A program made the translations under genes and the position numbers. From Bradyrhizobium guangdongense (lineage in GTDB: Bacteria > Pseudomonadota > Alphaproteobacteria > Rhizobiales > Xanthobacteraceae), in assembly GCF_004114975.1 (NCBI RefSeq), contig NZ_CP030051.1:1674001-1738000 (forward strand): a stretch of DNA of 64,000 nt, written 5' to 3'. Below are positions 10,420-18,932 of this stretch, in pieces (position 1 is the stretch's first letter; the number at the start of each line of letters is the position of its first letter). The notes under the pieces were generated by a model. It had not been told where the DNA came from, did not search any database, and saw only the letters and a program-made list of their open reading frames with translations.

Positions 10420-10437
10420 CCGAAAATCGATTTTCGG
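10420..10437. other. Perfect 18-bp palindrome upstream of fliK
   Basis: CCGAAAATCGATTTTCGG is an exact palindrome 59 nt before the fliK start, in the divergent fliK/mnmA gap (10362-10710). It could be an operator or part of a short terminator-like hairpin, although no T tract follows. The rest of this 349-nt gap shows no gene; 10594-10627 carries a small GGGAACTCGAGTTCCC palindrome. Confidence 0.5.
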
Positions 10438-10710
10438 TAGTAAAACCAATGGTTTGATGAATCGATAGCTCTCCCGCCAGCCACCCCGCGGCCCCGTCAT
10501 TTCTGCCGCCCCGGCAAGAATTGCCCGAAAGCCCGGGGCACGCGTGATTGCTTCAGTGGAATGCCCCCTATATTAAAGGCTGCTCTCAGCCGCTTTCGAC
10601 CGGGCAGGCCAGTGCCCTGCGGGAACTCGAGTTCCCGAAGGACGCCTAGCGGCCCGGCCCAAGGCATCAGCAATCGCGGAAAAACGCCGCCGTCACGTCA
10701 GCTTAGGCCC

Positions 10711-11892
10711 ATGCTCAACAGTCTGGATCTCGAAGGCCGTCCTGAGGACACCAGGGTCGTCGTTGCCATGTCGGGCGGCGTCGATTCCTCGACGACGGCT
10801 GCGCTGCTCAAGGCCGAGGGCTACGACGTCGTCGGCATCACGCTGCAGCTCTACGATCATGGCGCGGCGACCCACCGCAAGGGCGCCTGCTGCGCCGGCC
10901 AGGACATCCACGACGCCCGCGATGTCGCGGCCAAGCTCGGCATTCCCCATTACGTGCTGGACTACGAGGATCGCTTTCGCGAGTCCGTCATCGACAACTT
11001 CGCCGATTCTTACGCGCTCGGCGAAACGCCGGTGCCCTGCATCGAGTGCAACCGCTCGGTCAAATTCCGCGACCTCTTGAAGACCGCGCGCGAGCTCGGG
11101 GCGCAGGCGCTCGCCACCGGCCATTACGTCGCCTCGCGCCGCCAAGCCGACGGCTCGCGCGCGCTGGTCTGCGCCGCCGATGCCGACCGCGACCAGAGCT
11201 ACTTTCTGTTTGCGACCACGCAAGAGCAGCTCGACTTCCTGCGCTTTCCGCTCGGCGACATGACCAAGCCCGAGACGCGCGAGCTCGCGCGCCGCTTCGG
11301 TCTCTCGGTCGCCGACAAGCACGACAGCCAGGACATCTGCTTCGTGCCCACGGGGCGATATACCGACATCATTACCCGGCTGCGGCCCAATGCGATGGAT
11401 CCCGGCGACATCGTCGATCTCGACGGCCGCGTTCTCGGCCAGCATCAGGGCATCGCCAATTTCACCGTCGGCCAGCGCCGCGGCCTCGGCATCGCAGCGA
11501 GTGCGCCGCTGTTCGTGGTGCGGCTGGATGCGGCCAACCGCCGCGTCGTCGTCGGCCCGCGCGATGCCTTGAAGATGCACCGCATCGCGCTTCGCGACGT
11601 CAACTGGATCGGCGGCGGCGATATCGACCGGGCCATCGGCGACGGCCTCGAGCTGTTCGTGCGCGTGCGCTCGACCCGCAGCCCGCAGCCGGCCTGGCTG
11701 CGCGGCGCCGGTGGTCACTACGAGGTCGAGCTCGTCGGCGGCGAAGAGGGCGTTTCGCCCGGCCAGGCCTGCGTCTTCTACGACGCGCCATCGGGACAGG
11801 CGCGCGTGCTCGGCGGCGGCTTCATCCAGAGCGCCGCGGCGAAGGTCTCAGCCGGGACATCGCGCCCGCTGGCGGAAGCCGTGCGCGGCTAG
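10711..11892 (+). CDS. mnmA: MnmA, tRNA-specific 2-thiouridylase
   Basis: 393 aa with start ATG at 10711; an upstream in-frame ATG at 10561 would add 50 residues with no family counterpart. The PP-loop is [18 protein letters not shown]. The two catalytic cysteines lie in [12 protein letters not shown] and [14 protein letters not shown]. The C-terminal beta domain (GQRRGLGI onward) matches MnmA. The enzyme adenylates U34 of tRNA-Lys/Glu/Gln and inserts sulfur, in the cytoplasm. Monocistronic. Confidence 0.96.
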   Translation: MLNSLDLEGRPEDTRVVVAMSGGVDSSTTAALLKAEGYDVVGITLQLYDHGAATHRKGACCAGQDIHDARDVAAKLGIPHYVLDYEDRFRESVIDNFADSYALGETPVPCIECNRSVKFRDLLKTARELGAQALATGHYVASRRQADGSRALVCAADADRDQSYFLFATTQEQLDFLRFPLGDMTKPETRELARRFGLSVADKHDSQDICFVPTGRYTDIITRLRPNAMDPGDIVDLDGRVLGQHQGIANFTVGQRRGLGIAASAPLFVVRLDAANRRVVVGPRDALKMHRIALRDVNWIGGGDIDRAIGDGLELFVRVRSTRSPQPAWLRGAGGHYEVELVGGEEGVSPGQACVFYDAPSGQARVLGGGFIQSAAAKVSAGTSRPLAEAVRG

Positions 11893-11933
11893 CGCAATGA
11901 GATTGAGTCCGACTGCAGCCACCGAAAAGGTGC

Positions 11934-12065
11934 ACCCCCTCTCCCGCTTGCGGGGGAGGGTTGGGGAGGGGGCTCTCTCCACACGTGATATGTCGCGAGC
12001 GGAAAAAGCCCTCACCCGCCACGCTCTTGCGAGCGCGTCGACCTCTCCCGCAAGCGGGAGAGGCG
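11934..12065. repeat. Palindromic intergenic repeat (CTCTCCCGC type)
   Basis: Two copies of the hairpin CTCTCCCGCTTGCGGG(G)GAG / CTCTCCCGCAAGCGGGAGAG bracket about 90 bp in the mnmA to methyltransferase gap. I recall this pattern as a frequent element of rhizobial intergenic DNA. It may act as the mnmA transcript end. No gene is supported inside. Confidence 0.65.
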
Positions 12066-12134
12066 CTAGACCAATTTCGGGGCTGGCTTCGATCTCATCA
12101 CTTATCAATTCTCGTTTCGTGTAAGGCAGGGGGC

Positions 12135-12773
12135 ATGGCAGCAGATATCTCGCGGGCCGGGGTCGAGAAGGCCTATGGCCGCTGGGCGCCGGTCTATGAT
12201 CTCGTGTTCGGCAAGGTGTTCGACGCCGGAAGGCAGTCGACCATCGCGGAGGCCGATCGCATCGGCGGCCGCATCCTCGACGTCGGTGTCGGCACCGGGC
12301 TCTCGCTGTCGGACTATTCGCGCACCACGAAGATCTGCGGCGTCGACATTTCCGAGCCGATGCTGCGCAAGGCGCAACAACGCGTGCGGACCCTTCGCCT
12401 CTCTAATGTCGAAGTGCTCTCGGTGATGGACGCGAAGAACCTCGCCTTTCCGGAAAACTTCTTCGATGCGGTGGTCGCGCAATATGTCATCACCGCCGTG
12501 CCCGATCCCGAAGGCACGCTCGACGAGTTCGTGCGCGTGCTGAGGCCCGGCGGCGAGCTGATCCTGGTCAACCACATCGGTGCCGAAAGTGGTCCGCGAA
12601 AACTGTTCGAGCTCGCCTTCGCCCCCATCGCCCGCCGCCTCGGCTGGCGCCCGGAATTCCCGTGGGAGCGCCTCGTCAAATGGGCCGCCAAACACGGCGG
12701 CGTCACGCTCGCCGAGCGCCGCCCCATGCCGCCGATGGGCCATTTTTCGCTGATCCGCTACCACAAATCGTAA
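12135..12773 (+). CDS. SAM-dependent methyltransferase, PmtA-like (phosphatidylethanolamine N-methyltransferase)
   Basis: 212 aa from ATG 12135, which follows an AGGCAGGGGG RBS. It is a class I methyltransferase: motif I ILDVGVGTGLSL (about 49-60), an acidic residue after strand 2 (ICGVDISEPML), FDAVVAQYVITAVPDP and a C-terminal membrane-proximal part WRPEFPWERLVKWAAKHGG. The overall look is that of Rhodobacter-type PmtA, which methylates PE toward phosphatidylcholine, a lipid that rhizobia need for symbiosis. Substrate assignment is by resemblance and could be wrong within this large family. Confidence 0.75.
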   Translation: MAADISRAGVEKAYGRWAPVYDLVFGKVFDAGRQSTIAEADRIGGRILDVGVGTGLSLSDYSRTTKICGVDISEPMLRKAQQRVRTLRLSNVEVLSVMDAKNLAFPENFFDAVVAQYVITAVPDPEGTLDEFVRVLRPGGELILVNHIGAESGPRKLFELAFAPIARRLGWRPEFPWERLVKWAAKHGGVTLAERRPMPPMGHFSLIRYHKS

Positions 12774-12798
12774 GCGCAAGCGGCAAAGCCCTCACCAC

Positions 12799-12828
12799 CC
12801 GTCATTGCTTCGCTGCGCCCGCAATGAC
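12799..12828. repeat. Short palindromic repeat
   Basis: CGTCATTGC / GCAATGACG arms around a 12-nt loop, 25 nt after the methyltransferase stop. It is another small hairpin element of the kind scattered through these gaps; it may double as a transcript end. Confidence 0.5.
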
Positions 12829-12911
12829 GAGGGGGATAGCTCAGGGGACTCCACCCCGATCACATCGCACTCCCCCGGGAACATCGCCCGCGCCCTGCGC
12901 GTTTCCCTGCC

Positions 12912-13277
12912 ATGCGCACCACATCGAACCTCATTCTGGCCGGCCTCCTGATCGCAGCCTCTGCGCCCGCGATCGCGCAGGCCCCGCCCGCCCCGGCGAC
13001 GCCGCCGCAAGCGACCGCGCCGCCATCCCCGCAACACGCGGCAGCCGATTGCGCCCCGCAGGATCGCCCGAACCGCGCCACCACGCCCGATGGCACCACG
13101 ACAGGGCAATCGAGGGAACCGCTCGGCGACAAACTGGCAAAATCCGACGGCGTGCTCTGCCCGCCAGCAGGCGTCGACCCCGAGATGCACGCCCCGGCGC
13201 CGAGCACCGACGGCAAGATGCCCGTCATCCCGCCCCCCGGCAGCCCCGGCGGCGACCCGAATGTGAAGCCGAAGTAA
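12912..13277 (+). CDS. Pro-rich secreted hypothetical protein
   Basis: 121 aa. A clean signal peptide (MRTTSNLILAGLLIAASAPAIAQA, cleavage after AQA at about 24) precedes a Pro/Ala-rich segment and a polar region with two Cys (DCAPQD and VLCPPAG) that could form one disulfide. The C-terminus is again Pro-rich. No catalytic motif is seen. The periplasmic location is inferred from the signal. It stands alone between repeats. Confidence 0.65.
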   Translation: MRTTSNLILAGLLIAASAPAIAQAPPAPATPPQATAPPSPQHAAADCAPQDRPNRATTPDGTTTGQSREPLGDKLAKSDGVLCPPAGVDPEMHAPAPSTDGKMPVIPPPGSPGGDPNVKPK

Positions 13278-13305
13278 GAGAATTTCCGCGCGCTCTGCGT
13301 TCCCT

Positions 13306-13376
13306 GGCCTCTCACCGCCTGCGGGGAGAGGCCGCAATCCGCGCAAAGCGCGGATTGCGGGTGAGGGGGACTCTCC
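13306..13376. repeat. Palindromic intergenic repeat
   Basis: Nested arms: CCTCTCACCGCCTGCGGGGAGAGG, then CGCAATCCGCG / CGCGGATTGCG with the intervening CAAAG, then GGTGAGGGGGA. It lies between the Pro-rich protein and the tRNA and resembles the element at 11934. Only the structure is directly seen. Confidence 0.55.
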
Positions 13377-13520
13377 ACGACCCGGGTGCCTAAAGCTCGG
13401 ATTACACAGCCAAATCAGCCGCGTCAGATCGTAAGCGACCTTAGCTTGACTTCCCACCGCCCCCTTCCTTATATGCCGCGCATTCGCGAGATCGGCCTTA
13501 TTCGCCGCCGCGAACCCTGT

Positions 13521-13597
13521 GGCGGGGTAGCTCAGCTGGTTAGAGCACGGGAATCATAATCCTGGGGTCGGGGGTTCGAGTCCCTCCCCCGCTACCA
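13521..13597 (+). tRNA. tRNA-Met (CAT anticodon), probably elongator
   Basis: 77 nt with encoded CCA. Acceptor GGCGGGG pairs with CCCCGCT (one G-U at the end). D arm GCTC/GAGC. Anticodon stem CGGGA/TCCTG closes the loop ATCATAA, giving CAT. T arm has GGTTCGAGTCC. The anticodon stem lacks the three G-C pairs of initiator tRNA, so elongator Met is favoured. A lysidine-modified tRNA-Ile2 also has CAT in DNA and cannot be fully excluded by eye. Confidence 0.93.
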
Positions 13598-13616
13598 ATC
13601 ATCCGATGTTCAGCCC

Positions 13617-13658
13617 GGACACATAGGTAACGAAACGTACCTGACACATAGGTGACGA
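13617..13658. repeat. Two near-identical 16-bp direct repeats just past the tRNA
   Basis: GACACATAGGTAACGA and GACACATAGGTGACGA occur 25 nt apart, 20 nt after the tRNA 3' end. They resemble the ends of IS481-type elements as I remember them, but no transposase is present. They may be a scar of an insertion beside the tRNA. Confidence 0.45.
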
Positions 13659-13787
13659 CCTCGCACCGGTGTGCGGTCGACGCAAGCGCGCTGTAATCGC
13701 TGAGCGCTTGCGAAACCGATCACACCTGTCGTCAGTCGGAACTTCGAAGGGTTTAGCTGCGCTCTCCCCATTTTATGTTAGAGCAAT

Positions 13788-14486
13788 TCAATCAAAGTAT
13801 GTGATCGTCTTTTTCACGACGATTGGCTTTCCCTCGTCAAACAGAATTTTCGGAGATTCGTCCCCGGATCTCAACAACCAAAGCGCTTTGCTCAAAGACA
13901 CTACATAGCTGTCCGGGGTGACGACCCTTTGTTGCAGGCAGACGAGCAATGAGTCACTCACTGTGAGTCGAAAGATATTCGGGAACACGATACCTTGTTC
14001 TCCGAGCGGCTTGCCCGAGAAACCGAAGGCATATTTGAGGTCCCGGATGTCGGTAATCTCGCCAGGCTTTATTACCATCGATGAAAAATCAAACCGCGGG
14101 TAAATCTTCGTATCTTGCTCGCCTTCGTCGCAACTCGCGTCTGTCGGAGTCCTGACGTCGTCGTACTTCAGGGCAACCAAGCCAAGATTGCTGGTGCGAG
14201 CCTGCCGATTTCCTGAGTTGATGTAAGTGAGTCCGATTGGCTGTGCAAATCCAATCCGGTCGATTGCCCTCGTTATAAGGGGTGCAGGAGAGGTGATCAG
14301 TACGCGCAAATCGTCAGTTTGTCGTAGCTTTGCCCAAAATCCAAAAGCCGAAATACCGAAACCAAACACCGTGATCAAAAATGTTACGACGCTGGCTAGG
14401 ACGGCTCCCGACCATCGATTTTCATGAGTTGTCGAGCTTTGCGATTGACGGGTCTTTAGTAAGGCACGCATCTGCCTGCGATGCAT
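13788..14486 (-). CDS. Hypothetical membrane-anchored protein (232 aa)
   Basis: A polar N-terminus is followed by one TM segment (about 28-50, GAVLASVVTFLITVFGFGISAFGFW) and a soluble domain with no motif that I recognise. The DNA is visibly AT-richer and uses more A/T-ending codons than its neighbours, which suggests recent acquisition next to the tRNA. No partner gene is nearby. ORF length and the TM segment support it being real, but the function is unknown. Confidence 0.55.
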   Translation of the reverse strand: MHRRQMRALLKTRQSQSSTTHENRWSGAVLASVVTFLITVFGFGISAFGFWAKLRQTDDLRVLITSPAPLITRAIDRIGFAQPIGLTYINSGNRQARTSNLGLVALKYDDVRTPTDASCDEGEQDTKIYPRFDFSSMVIKPGEITDIRDLKYAFGFSGKPLGEQGIVFPNIFRLTVSDSLLVCLQQRVVTPDSYVVSLSKALWLLRSGDESPKILFDEGKPIVVKKTITYFD

Positions 14487-14699
14487 CTCGGCATCTCCAA
14501 CCTATATGTACATTGCTAAAGTTCGATTGCAATTTATGCGAGTGTTCGGCAGATCAGTCAATCTCGTTAGAGGAGTGCTCTTTTGGCGAATGGTCGACGC
14601 GACCGCTTCCTGTTTCGCCTCCGTCAACCTCTCCCCATAAAAATATTCCACTTTGCCGAAATTCGGAAATAGCGTATGTGTCGCCCATCCCGGCTCATC

Positions 14700-15235
14700 C
14701 TTGAGGGGCGGTCTCGAGTCGTCTTGATTGCGAGCCGGGGATGCGGTGGACGCGGCAGCGTCGGCGCGAGAGGTGCGGGCAGGGCGGGTAGTCCCTGTGA
14801 GCCCGTCACCGCGCGCAGACGAACGGCGCTGTCAGGTTCGTCTCGCCAGCATGCTTCCGGCAACGTCGACGAAGCCGGGTGATCATGCGGCGAACAAGCG
14901 AGCCGTGCGTACGGCAAAACCGTGTGGTCCTGGCTGTCGTTGCTACGGTCAAGCCTGTCGCGGAGGTGTGGAGCGTCCAACCGGATCAACCACATCGTCA
15001 ATTCGCGGGGCGAGGGAGGCCAGAGGGAAATCGGCTCCCGGGAGAGCACGGCATAAGCCGTCAAACCATCGCGCAGGGAAGGCCGAGTGTTCGGCGCCAC
15101 CTGTATGCTGCTGTGCGGTCTTCTTGCGCTACATTTTCGCGCAGCGGACCGCGGGTGCGAGGTCGGCACCCGGTCTTCCCTGCGCCCTCTTGGTTCGAGA
15201 GGGTAGAACGGAAAGCAAGAGCTCGGGCAGATAGT
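14700..15235. repeat. Gene-free stretch resembling a dispersed Bradyrhizobium intergenic repeat
   Basis: The gap 14487-15263 has no ORF with protein-like composition. Its middle and right part translate in one frame to text such as SPGRARHKPSNHRAGK and in another to GLPCALLVREG, which I recall as spurious 'proteins' annotated many times in Bradyrhizobium and relatives, i.e. a multicopy non-coding repeat. The left part (14487-14700) is AT-richer and could hold the promoter of the gene at 14486. Copy number is recollection, not computed. Confidence 0.5.
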
Positions 15236-15263
15236 GCCGCGAGGGCGCACACGCGCGTCGCTT

Positions 15264-15650
15264 CTATTCCACCCGCTCCATGGATTCGCGCCCCGGCTGC
15301 CACGGCCAGCGACCCTCGATCTCCAGCGTCAGCGTCCAGCTCAGGAAAGTGCGAACCACGACGAGGCCGGCAAGCAGGCCGAGGCTCACGAAGGTCAGCT
15401 CGATCGCGATCGTCTTCACGATGTCGGCGGCCACCAGCACCTCGAGGCCGAGCAACAGCGATCGTCCAATGCTGATCTTGTAACTGTCGTATCGGGACGC
15501 GACGTCTCGGCCGAACAGGTACCGCGCGGACCAGATGATCCCGATGACGATGATGAACACGCCGAAGATTTCGATCCCGATGCCGACGAGGTGAATCCAC
15601 TGGCTGGTGGCGGTCTCGAAGGAGGGAGAAGGATCGGCGGCGGAATTCAT
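15264..15650 (-). CDS. DUF1622-like inner-membrane protein
   Basis: 128 aa from ATG 15650, with three TM segments: HLVGIGIEIFGVFIIVIGII (about 20-39), a second with SLLLGLEVLVAADIVKTIAI and a third with FVSLGLLAGLVVVRTFLSWTL. The GLEVLVAADIVKTI core is characteristic of DUF1622. The role is unknown. It is divergent from the DUF2254 gene, and the FixK box at 15739 lies between them, 88 nt from this start. A much longer in-frame extension upstream (to 17396) is a shadow of the genes on the other strand. Confidence 0.78.
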   Translation of the reverse strand: MNSAADPSPSFETATSQWIHLVGIGIEIFGVFIIVIGIIWSARYLFGRDVASRYDSYKISIGRSLLLGLEVLVAADIVKTIAIELTFVSLGLLAGLVVVRTFLSWTLTLEIEGRWPWQPGRESMERVE

Positions 15651-15738
15651 GTTCAGAGGCTGCGTTGCGGCATGGCGTCTCGAAGGCCGAGGGGCCGTCC
15701 AATGAGCGCGCATTGATCCACGCGCACGGTACGCATCA

Positions 15739-15752
15739 TTGATCAAGATCAA
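15739..15752. promoter_or_regulatory. FixK/FNR box 1
   Basis: TTGATCAAGATCAA matches TTGA-N6-TCAA exactly. It lies 72 nt before the DUF2254 ATG and 88 nt from the divergent DUF1622 ATG, so it could serve either. Confidence 0.8.
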
Positions 15753-15824
15753 CGAACCGCTCGCAGGCGCGAAGATGCTGCCGTCGTCGACCGATCGGAA
15801 GCCGTGGATGGGAAAGGAAGTGGC

Positions 15825-17120
15825 ATGCAGCTCTGGCTGATCCCCACGCTCTACGCGATTGCGAGCGTCGCGGCCGGCTTCCTGGTGCCGCGCCTGGAAT
15901 CGACGTTCCTGGCCGTCAGCCTCAACCTGTCGACGTCCTCCGCCCAGGCTTACCTGTCGGCGGTCGCCTCCGGCATGATGGCGCTGACCGGCATCGTGTT
16001 CTCGATCGCCTTCGTGCTCGTCCAGTTCAATGCCGTGGTCTATTCGCCACGCCTCGTCGTCTGGTTCGCGCGAGACCGACTGTTGTTTCATTCGCTCGGC
16101 ATGTTCGTAGCGACTTTCATGTACAGTCTCTCCACGCTCGCCTGGGTCGATCGCCAGGGGACCGAAGGCGTGCCTCTGCTGTCCGCGGCGATCGTGGCCG
16201 CCATGCTGGTGGCCAGCGTGCTGATGCTTGCGCAGCTCGTGCAGCGTTTGAACAATCTCCAGATCATCAGGGTGCTGCAGGCGCTCGGCGATACCGGCCG
16301 GCAAGTCATCGCCAGCACGTATCAGTCCACCCCGTGGCGGAGATCGGGCAAGGCTGCCCCAGCCCAGCAGCAGGCCTATCCGGCGGAGGTGACCGTCAGG
16401 CACGTCGGCAATCCGCAGTCGGTAGCTTCGATCGATATCGGCAGGCTGGTCGACCACGCGCGCCGGCTGGACATCGTCATCGTGCTGGAGTGCGGTGTCG
16501 GCGACACGCTGCTCGAAGACAGTGTCGTGCTCCGCGCTCGGGGCGGGACGTATCCGGCAGCCGAGAAGGAGCTGAACGCATGCGTTCATCTCGACGAGCA
16601 ACGCACCTTCGAGCAGGACCCGAAATATGCGATGCGGCTGCTCGTCGATGTCGCCATCAAGGCGCTGTCCCCGGCCATCAACGATCCGACCACCGCCGTG
16701 CAGGCCATCGATCAGATCGAGGACCTGCTGCGGCGGCTGGCGAAATGCGATCTGGAGGCCTGTTGGGCGTTCGACGACGAGGGTGTTCCAAGGGTGCTCT
16801 ATCGGATGCCGACCTGGGAGGATTATCTCGCGCTGGCCTTCGATGAAATCCGGCAGTTCGGATCGACCTCCATCCAGGTGATGCGCCGCCTGCGCGCCGC
16901 GCTCGCTGAGCTCGCCGAATGCGGCGAAGAGCGGCGCGCGAAACAGGTTCGCGACTATCTGGGTCATCTCGACGCCGGGATCGAGCGGTCCAGCTTCGAT
17001 TCCGAGGATCGCGCTGCGGCCCGCGTCGAGGACCGCCAGGGTCTCGGCTTGTCGCACCCTCATGAGGTGCAATCTGCAAATTTCGCGGGCTCCGGCGAGA
17101 AAGGACGGGCAGTCTCGTGA
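15825..17120 (+). CDS. DUF2254 family membrane protein
   Basis: 431 aa. ATG 15825 follows AAAGGAAG at 5 nt; a GTG 21 nt upstream is less likely. Four TM segments lie in the first 150 residues (LWLIPTLYAIASVAAGFLVP; AVASGMMALTGIVFSIAFVLV; LLFHSLGMFVATFMYSL; AAIVAAMLVASVLMLAQLV), followed by a large cytoplasmic domain containing SPAINDPTTAVQAIDQIEDLLRR, typical of DUF2254. No biochemical role is known for the family. It is the first gene of a three-gene membrane operon behind FixK box 1, and it overlaps the next gene by GTGA. Confidence 0.82.
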   Translation: MQLWLIPTLYAIASVAAGFLVPRLESTFLAVSLNLSTSSAQAYLSAVASGMMALTGIVFSIAFVLVQFNAVVYSPRLVVWFARDRLLFHSLGMFVATFMYSLSTLAWVDRQGTEGVPLLSAAIVAAMLVASVLMLAQLVQRLNNLQIIRVLQALGDTGRQVIASTYQSTPWRRSGKAAPAQQQAYPAEVTVRHVGNPQSVASIDIGRLVDHARRLDIVIVLECGVGDTLLEDSVVLRARGGTYPAAEKELNACVHLDEQRTFEQDPKYAMRLLVDVAIKALSPAINDPTTAVQAIDQIEDLLRRLAKCDLEACWAFDDEGVPRVLYRMPTWEDYLALAFDEIRQFGSTSIQVMRRLRAALAELAECGEERRAKQVRDYLGHLDAGIERSSFDSEDRAAARVEDRQGLGLSHPHEVQSANFAGSGEKGRAVS

Positions 17121-17782
17121 TCGTGCAAGCGACCGGATTGACACGTGCCAGACTGCGAGCCCCGCGCGTCGCGGCGGTGGCGGGAATCCTGTTTTCGGTG
17201 CTGCTGCTCGCGGTGTTCTGGCTGATGCGGCGCTCCGTCCCGGCCGATCCGCTCGAGCCGGGCGCTTGGCTTCACGGCGGCACCGGCAATGTCGCCTTGG
17301 CGCTGAACCTCGTGCCCTTCGCGGGCGTGGCATTCCTGTGGTTCGTCGGCTTCCTGCGCGACCGGCTGGGCACGCGCGAGGACCAGTTCTTCGCAACGAT
17401 CTTCTTCGGCAGCGCGGTGCTGCTGCTCGCGATGTTGTTTGCCGCCGCTGCCGTCATCGGCGCCGTCATTCTGGCCTTCCACGCCGCGCCAAACGTGCTG
17501 ATCAATTCCGCGACATTTCATTTCGGCCGGGGCCTGGCCTACGGAATGGTCAACATCTATCTCGTCAAGACCGCCTCCGTATTCATGATGACGACGTCGA
17601 CGATCGCGCTCTATACGGGACTGACGCCACGCTGGCTCGCCTATGGCGGCTATGCAGTTGCCGCCATCCTCCTGATCGGAAGCTACTACATCGACTGGAG
17701 CCTCGTCGTCTTCCCGTTCTGGGTGCTCCTGGTGAGCATCAACATCTGGCTCAAGAAGGACGAGCGCGAGGTGCGCTCGTGA
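17117..17782 (+). CDS. Polytopic membrane protein, unknown function
   Basis: 221 aa starting with GTG inside the DUF2254 stop (GTGA) and ending in another GTGA with the next gene, so it is tightly coupled to both. It has about six TM segments, including VAAVAGILFSVLLLAVFWLM and LLLAMLFAAAAVIGAVILAF. No charged motif or cofactor site is evident. I do not recognise the family. Its fixed place between DUF2254 and an AI-2E-type transporter suggests a shared membrane function. Confidence 0.72.
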   Translation: MIVQATGLTRARLRAPRVAAVAGILFSVLLLAVFWLMRRSVPADPLEPGAWLHGGTGNVALALNLVPFAGVAFLWFVGFLRDRLGTREDQFFATIFFGSAVLLLAMLFAAAAVIGAVILAFHAAPNVLINSATFHFGRGLAYGMVNIYLVKTASVFMMTTSTIALYTGLTPRWLAYGGYAVAAILLIGSYYIDWSLVVFPFWVLLVSINIWLKKDEREVRS

Positions 17783-18867
17783 GGACGCTCCGCCAGCTTC
17801 TTACGGGAGAGGAGTTGATACGGCTGGTGATCCGTATCGGATTGCTCGCTCTGCTGATCATTTGGGCGCTTGTCCTGATCCGCCCGTTCGGGACGATTCT
17901 CGTCTGGGCGTTCGTGCTGGCCGTCGCGTTCAACCCCGTCTTCGTCAGGCTGGCAAAGATTCTCGGAGGACGGCCGAAGCTCGCAGCGGGCCTTCTCACC
18001 GTGGTCAATCTTCTCGTTCTTACCGGGCCGGCGGCGTGGCTCGGTATCGGCGCGGTGGAGGGACTCAGGGATTTTGCCGGGCAATTGACGGCCGGCGAGC
18101 TCAAGATTCCGTCTGCACCGGCGGCGATCAAGAGCTGGCCGCTCATCGGACCACAGCTCCATGAGCTCTGGGACCAGGCCTCGTCGAACATTCGCTCGGC
18201 TCTGCGCACGGTCGCTCCCTACCTGAAGCCGTTTGCCGGAACGCTCCTCGGGCTCGTCGGCGACGCCGGCGTCGGCGCCGTCAAGTTTCTGCTGTCGGTG
18301 GCAGTGGCCGGATTCATCCTGCCGTATGGCCAACTGTTCGTGGCGGCGGGACGGGGATTTCTGTCGCGGATCGTGCCCGAACAGAGCGAGCACTTTCTGG
18401 ATCTCGCGGGGGCGACGATCCGCGCGGTATCCCAAGGTGTGATCGGTATCGCGGTCATCCAGGCCCTGCTTGCGGGGATCGGCTTCAACCTAGCGGGCAT
18501 TCCGATTGCCGGCCTGCTCGCATTCGTTGTGCTGCTGCTCTCCATCGTGCAGATCGGCGCGGCAATCGTCATGCTGCCCGTGATCATCTGGATCTGGACT
18601 GACAAGGACGTCACCACGGCAGTTCTGCTGACGCTGTTTCTCGTGATCGTCGGTCTGCTCGACAACGTCTTGAAGCCGCTGCTGATGGGCCGCGGGCTGA
18701 CCACACCGACCCTGGTGATCCTGCTCGGCGTGATCGGCGGGACCCTCGCGCACGGCATCGTCGGCCTCTTTATAGGGCCCATCGTTTTGTCGCTGCTCTG
18801 GGAATTGTCGGTGGCGTGGATCGCCATCGACCGTTCTGCCTCCGCTCGCAGTTCGGCCGACCGTTGA
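17779..18867 (+). CDS. AI-2E family transporter (PerM/TqsA-like)
   Basis: 362 aa from GTG 17779 (GTGA overlap). It has about 7-8 TM segments: two in the N-terminus (LIRIGL...ALVLIRPFGTILVWAFVLAVAF), a soluble middle part with several helices, and a C-terminal bundle with the family signature LLDNVLKPLLMGRGLTTPTLVILLG. Members move signals, ions or osmolytes; the substrate is unknown here. The stop codon lies within FixK box 2. Confidence 0.82.
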   Translation: MRTLRQLLTGEELIRLVIRIGLLALLIIWALVLIRPFGTILVWAFVLAVAFNPVFVRLAKILGGRPKLAAGLLTVVNLLVLTGPAAWLGIGAVEGLRDFAGQLTAGELKIPSAPAAIKSWPLIGPQLHELWDQASSNIRSALRTVAPYLKPFAGTLLGLVGDAGVGAVKFLLSVAVAGFILPYGQLFVAAGRGFLSRIVPEQSEHFLDLAGATIRAVSQGVIGIAVIQALLAGIGFNLAGIPIAGLLAFVVLLLSIVQIGAAIVMLPVIIWIWTDKDVTTAVLLTLFLVIVGLLDNVLKPLLMGRGLTTPTLVILLGVIGGTLAHGIVGLFIGPIVLSLLWELSVAWIAIDRSASARSSADR

Positions 18868-18877
18868 CCTAGGTCAA
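18864..18877 (+). promoter_or_regulatory. FixK/FNR box 2
   Basis: TTGACCTAGGTCAA, a perfect 14-bp palindrome, 55 nt before the DUF3141 ATG. The TGA of its first half (18865-18867) is also the stop codon of the preceding gene. Confidence 0.85.
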
Positions 18878-18932
18878 CGTATCTCCCCGCGCGCGGGCTC
18901 TCTATGAAGGGGCGGACAGAAGAGGTCGGAAC

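Noticed and set aside
13521..13597. tRNA-Met as an active integration site (att)
   Set aside because: No integrase gene and no second copy of the tRNA 3' end seen in the following DNA.
14728..15234. 168-aa ORF in the gap after tRNA-Met as a real gene
   Set aside because: Basic, Arg/Ala-rich text that I recall as a spurious product of a dispersed repeat; no RBS.
15264..17396. 710-aa minus-strand frame running into the DUF1622 gene
   Set aside because: Only the last 128 residues read like a protein; the rest is antisense to DUF2254 and the next gene. The start was set at 15650.
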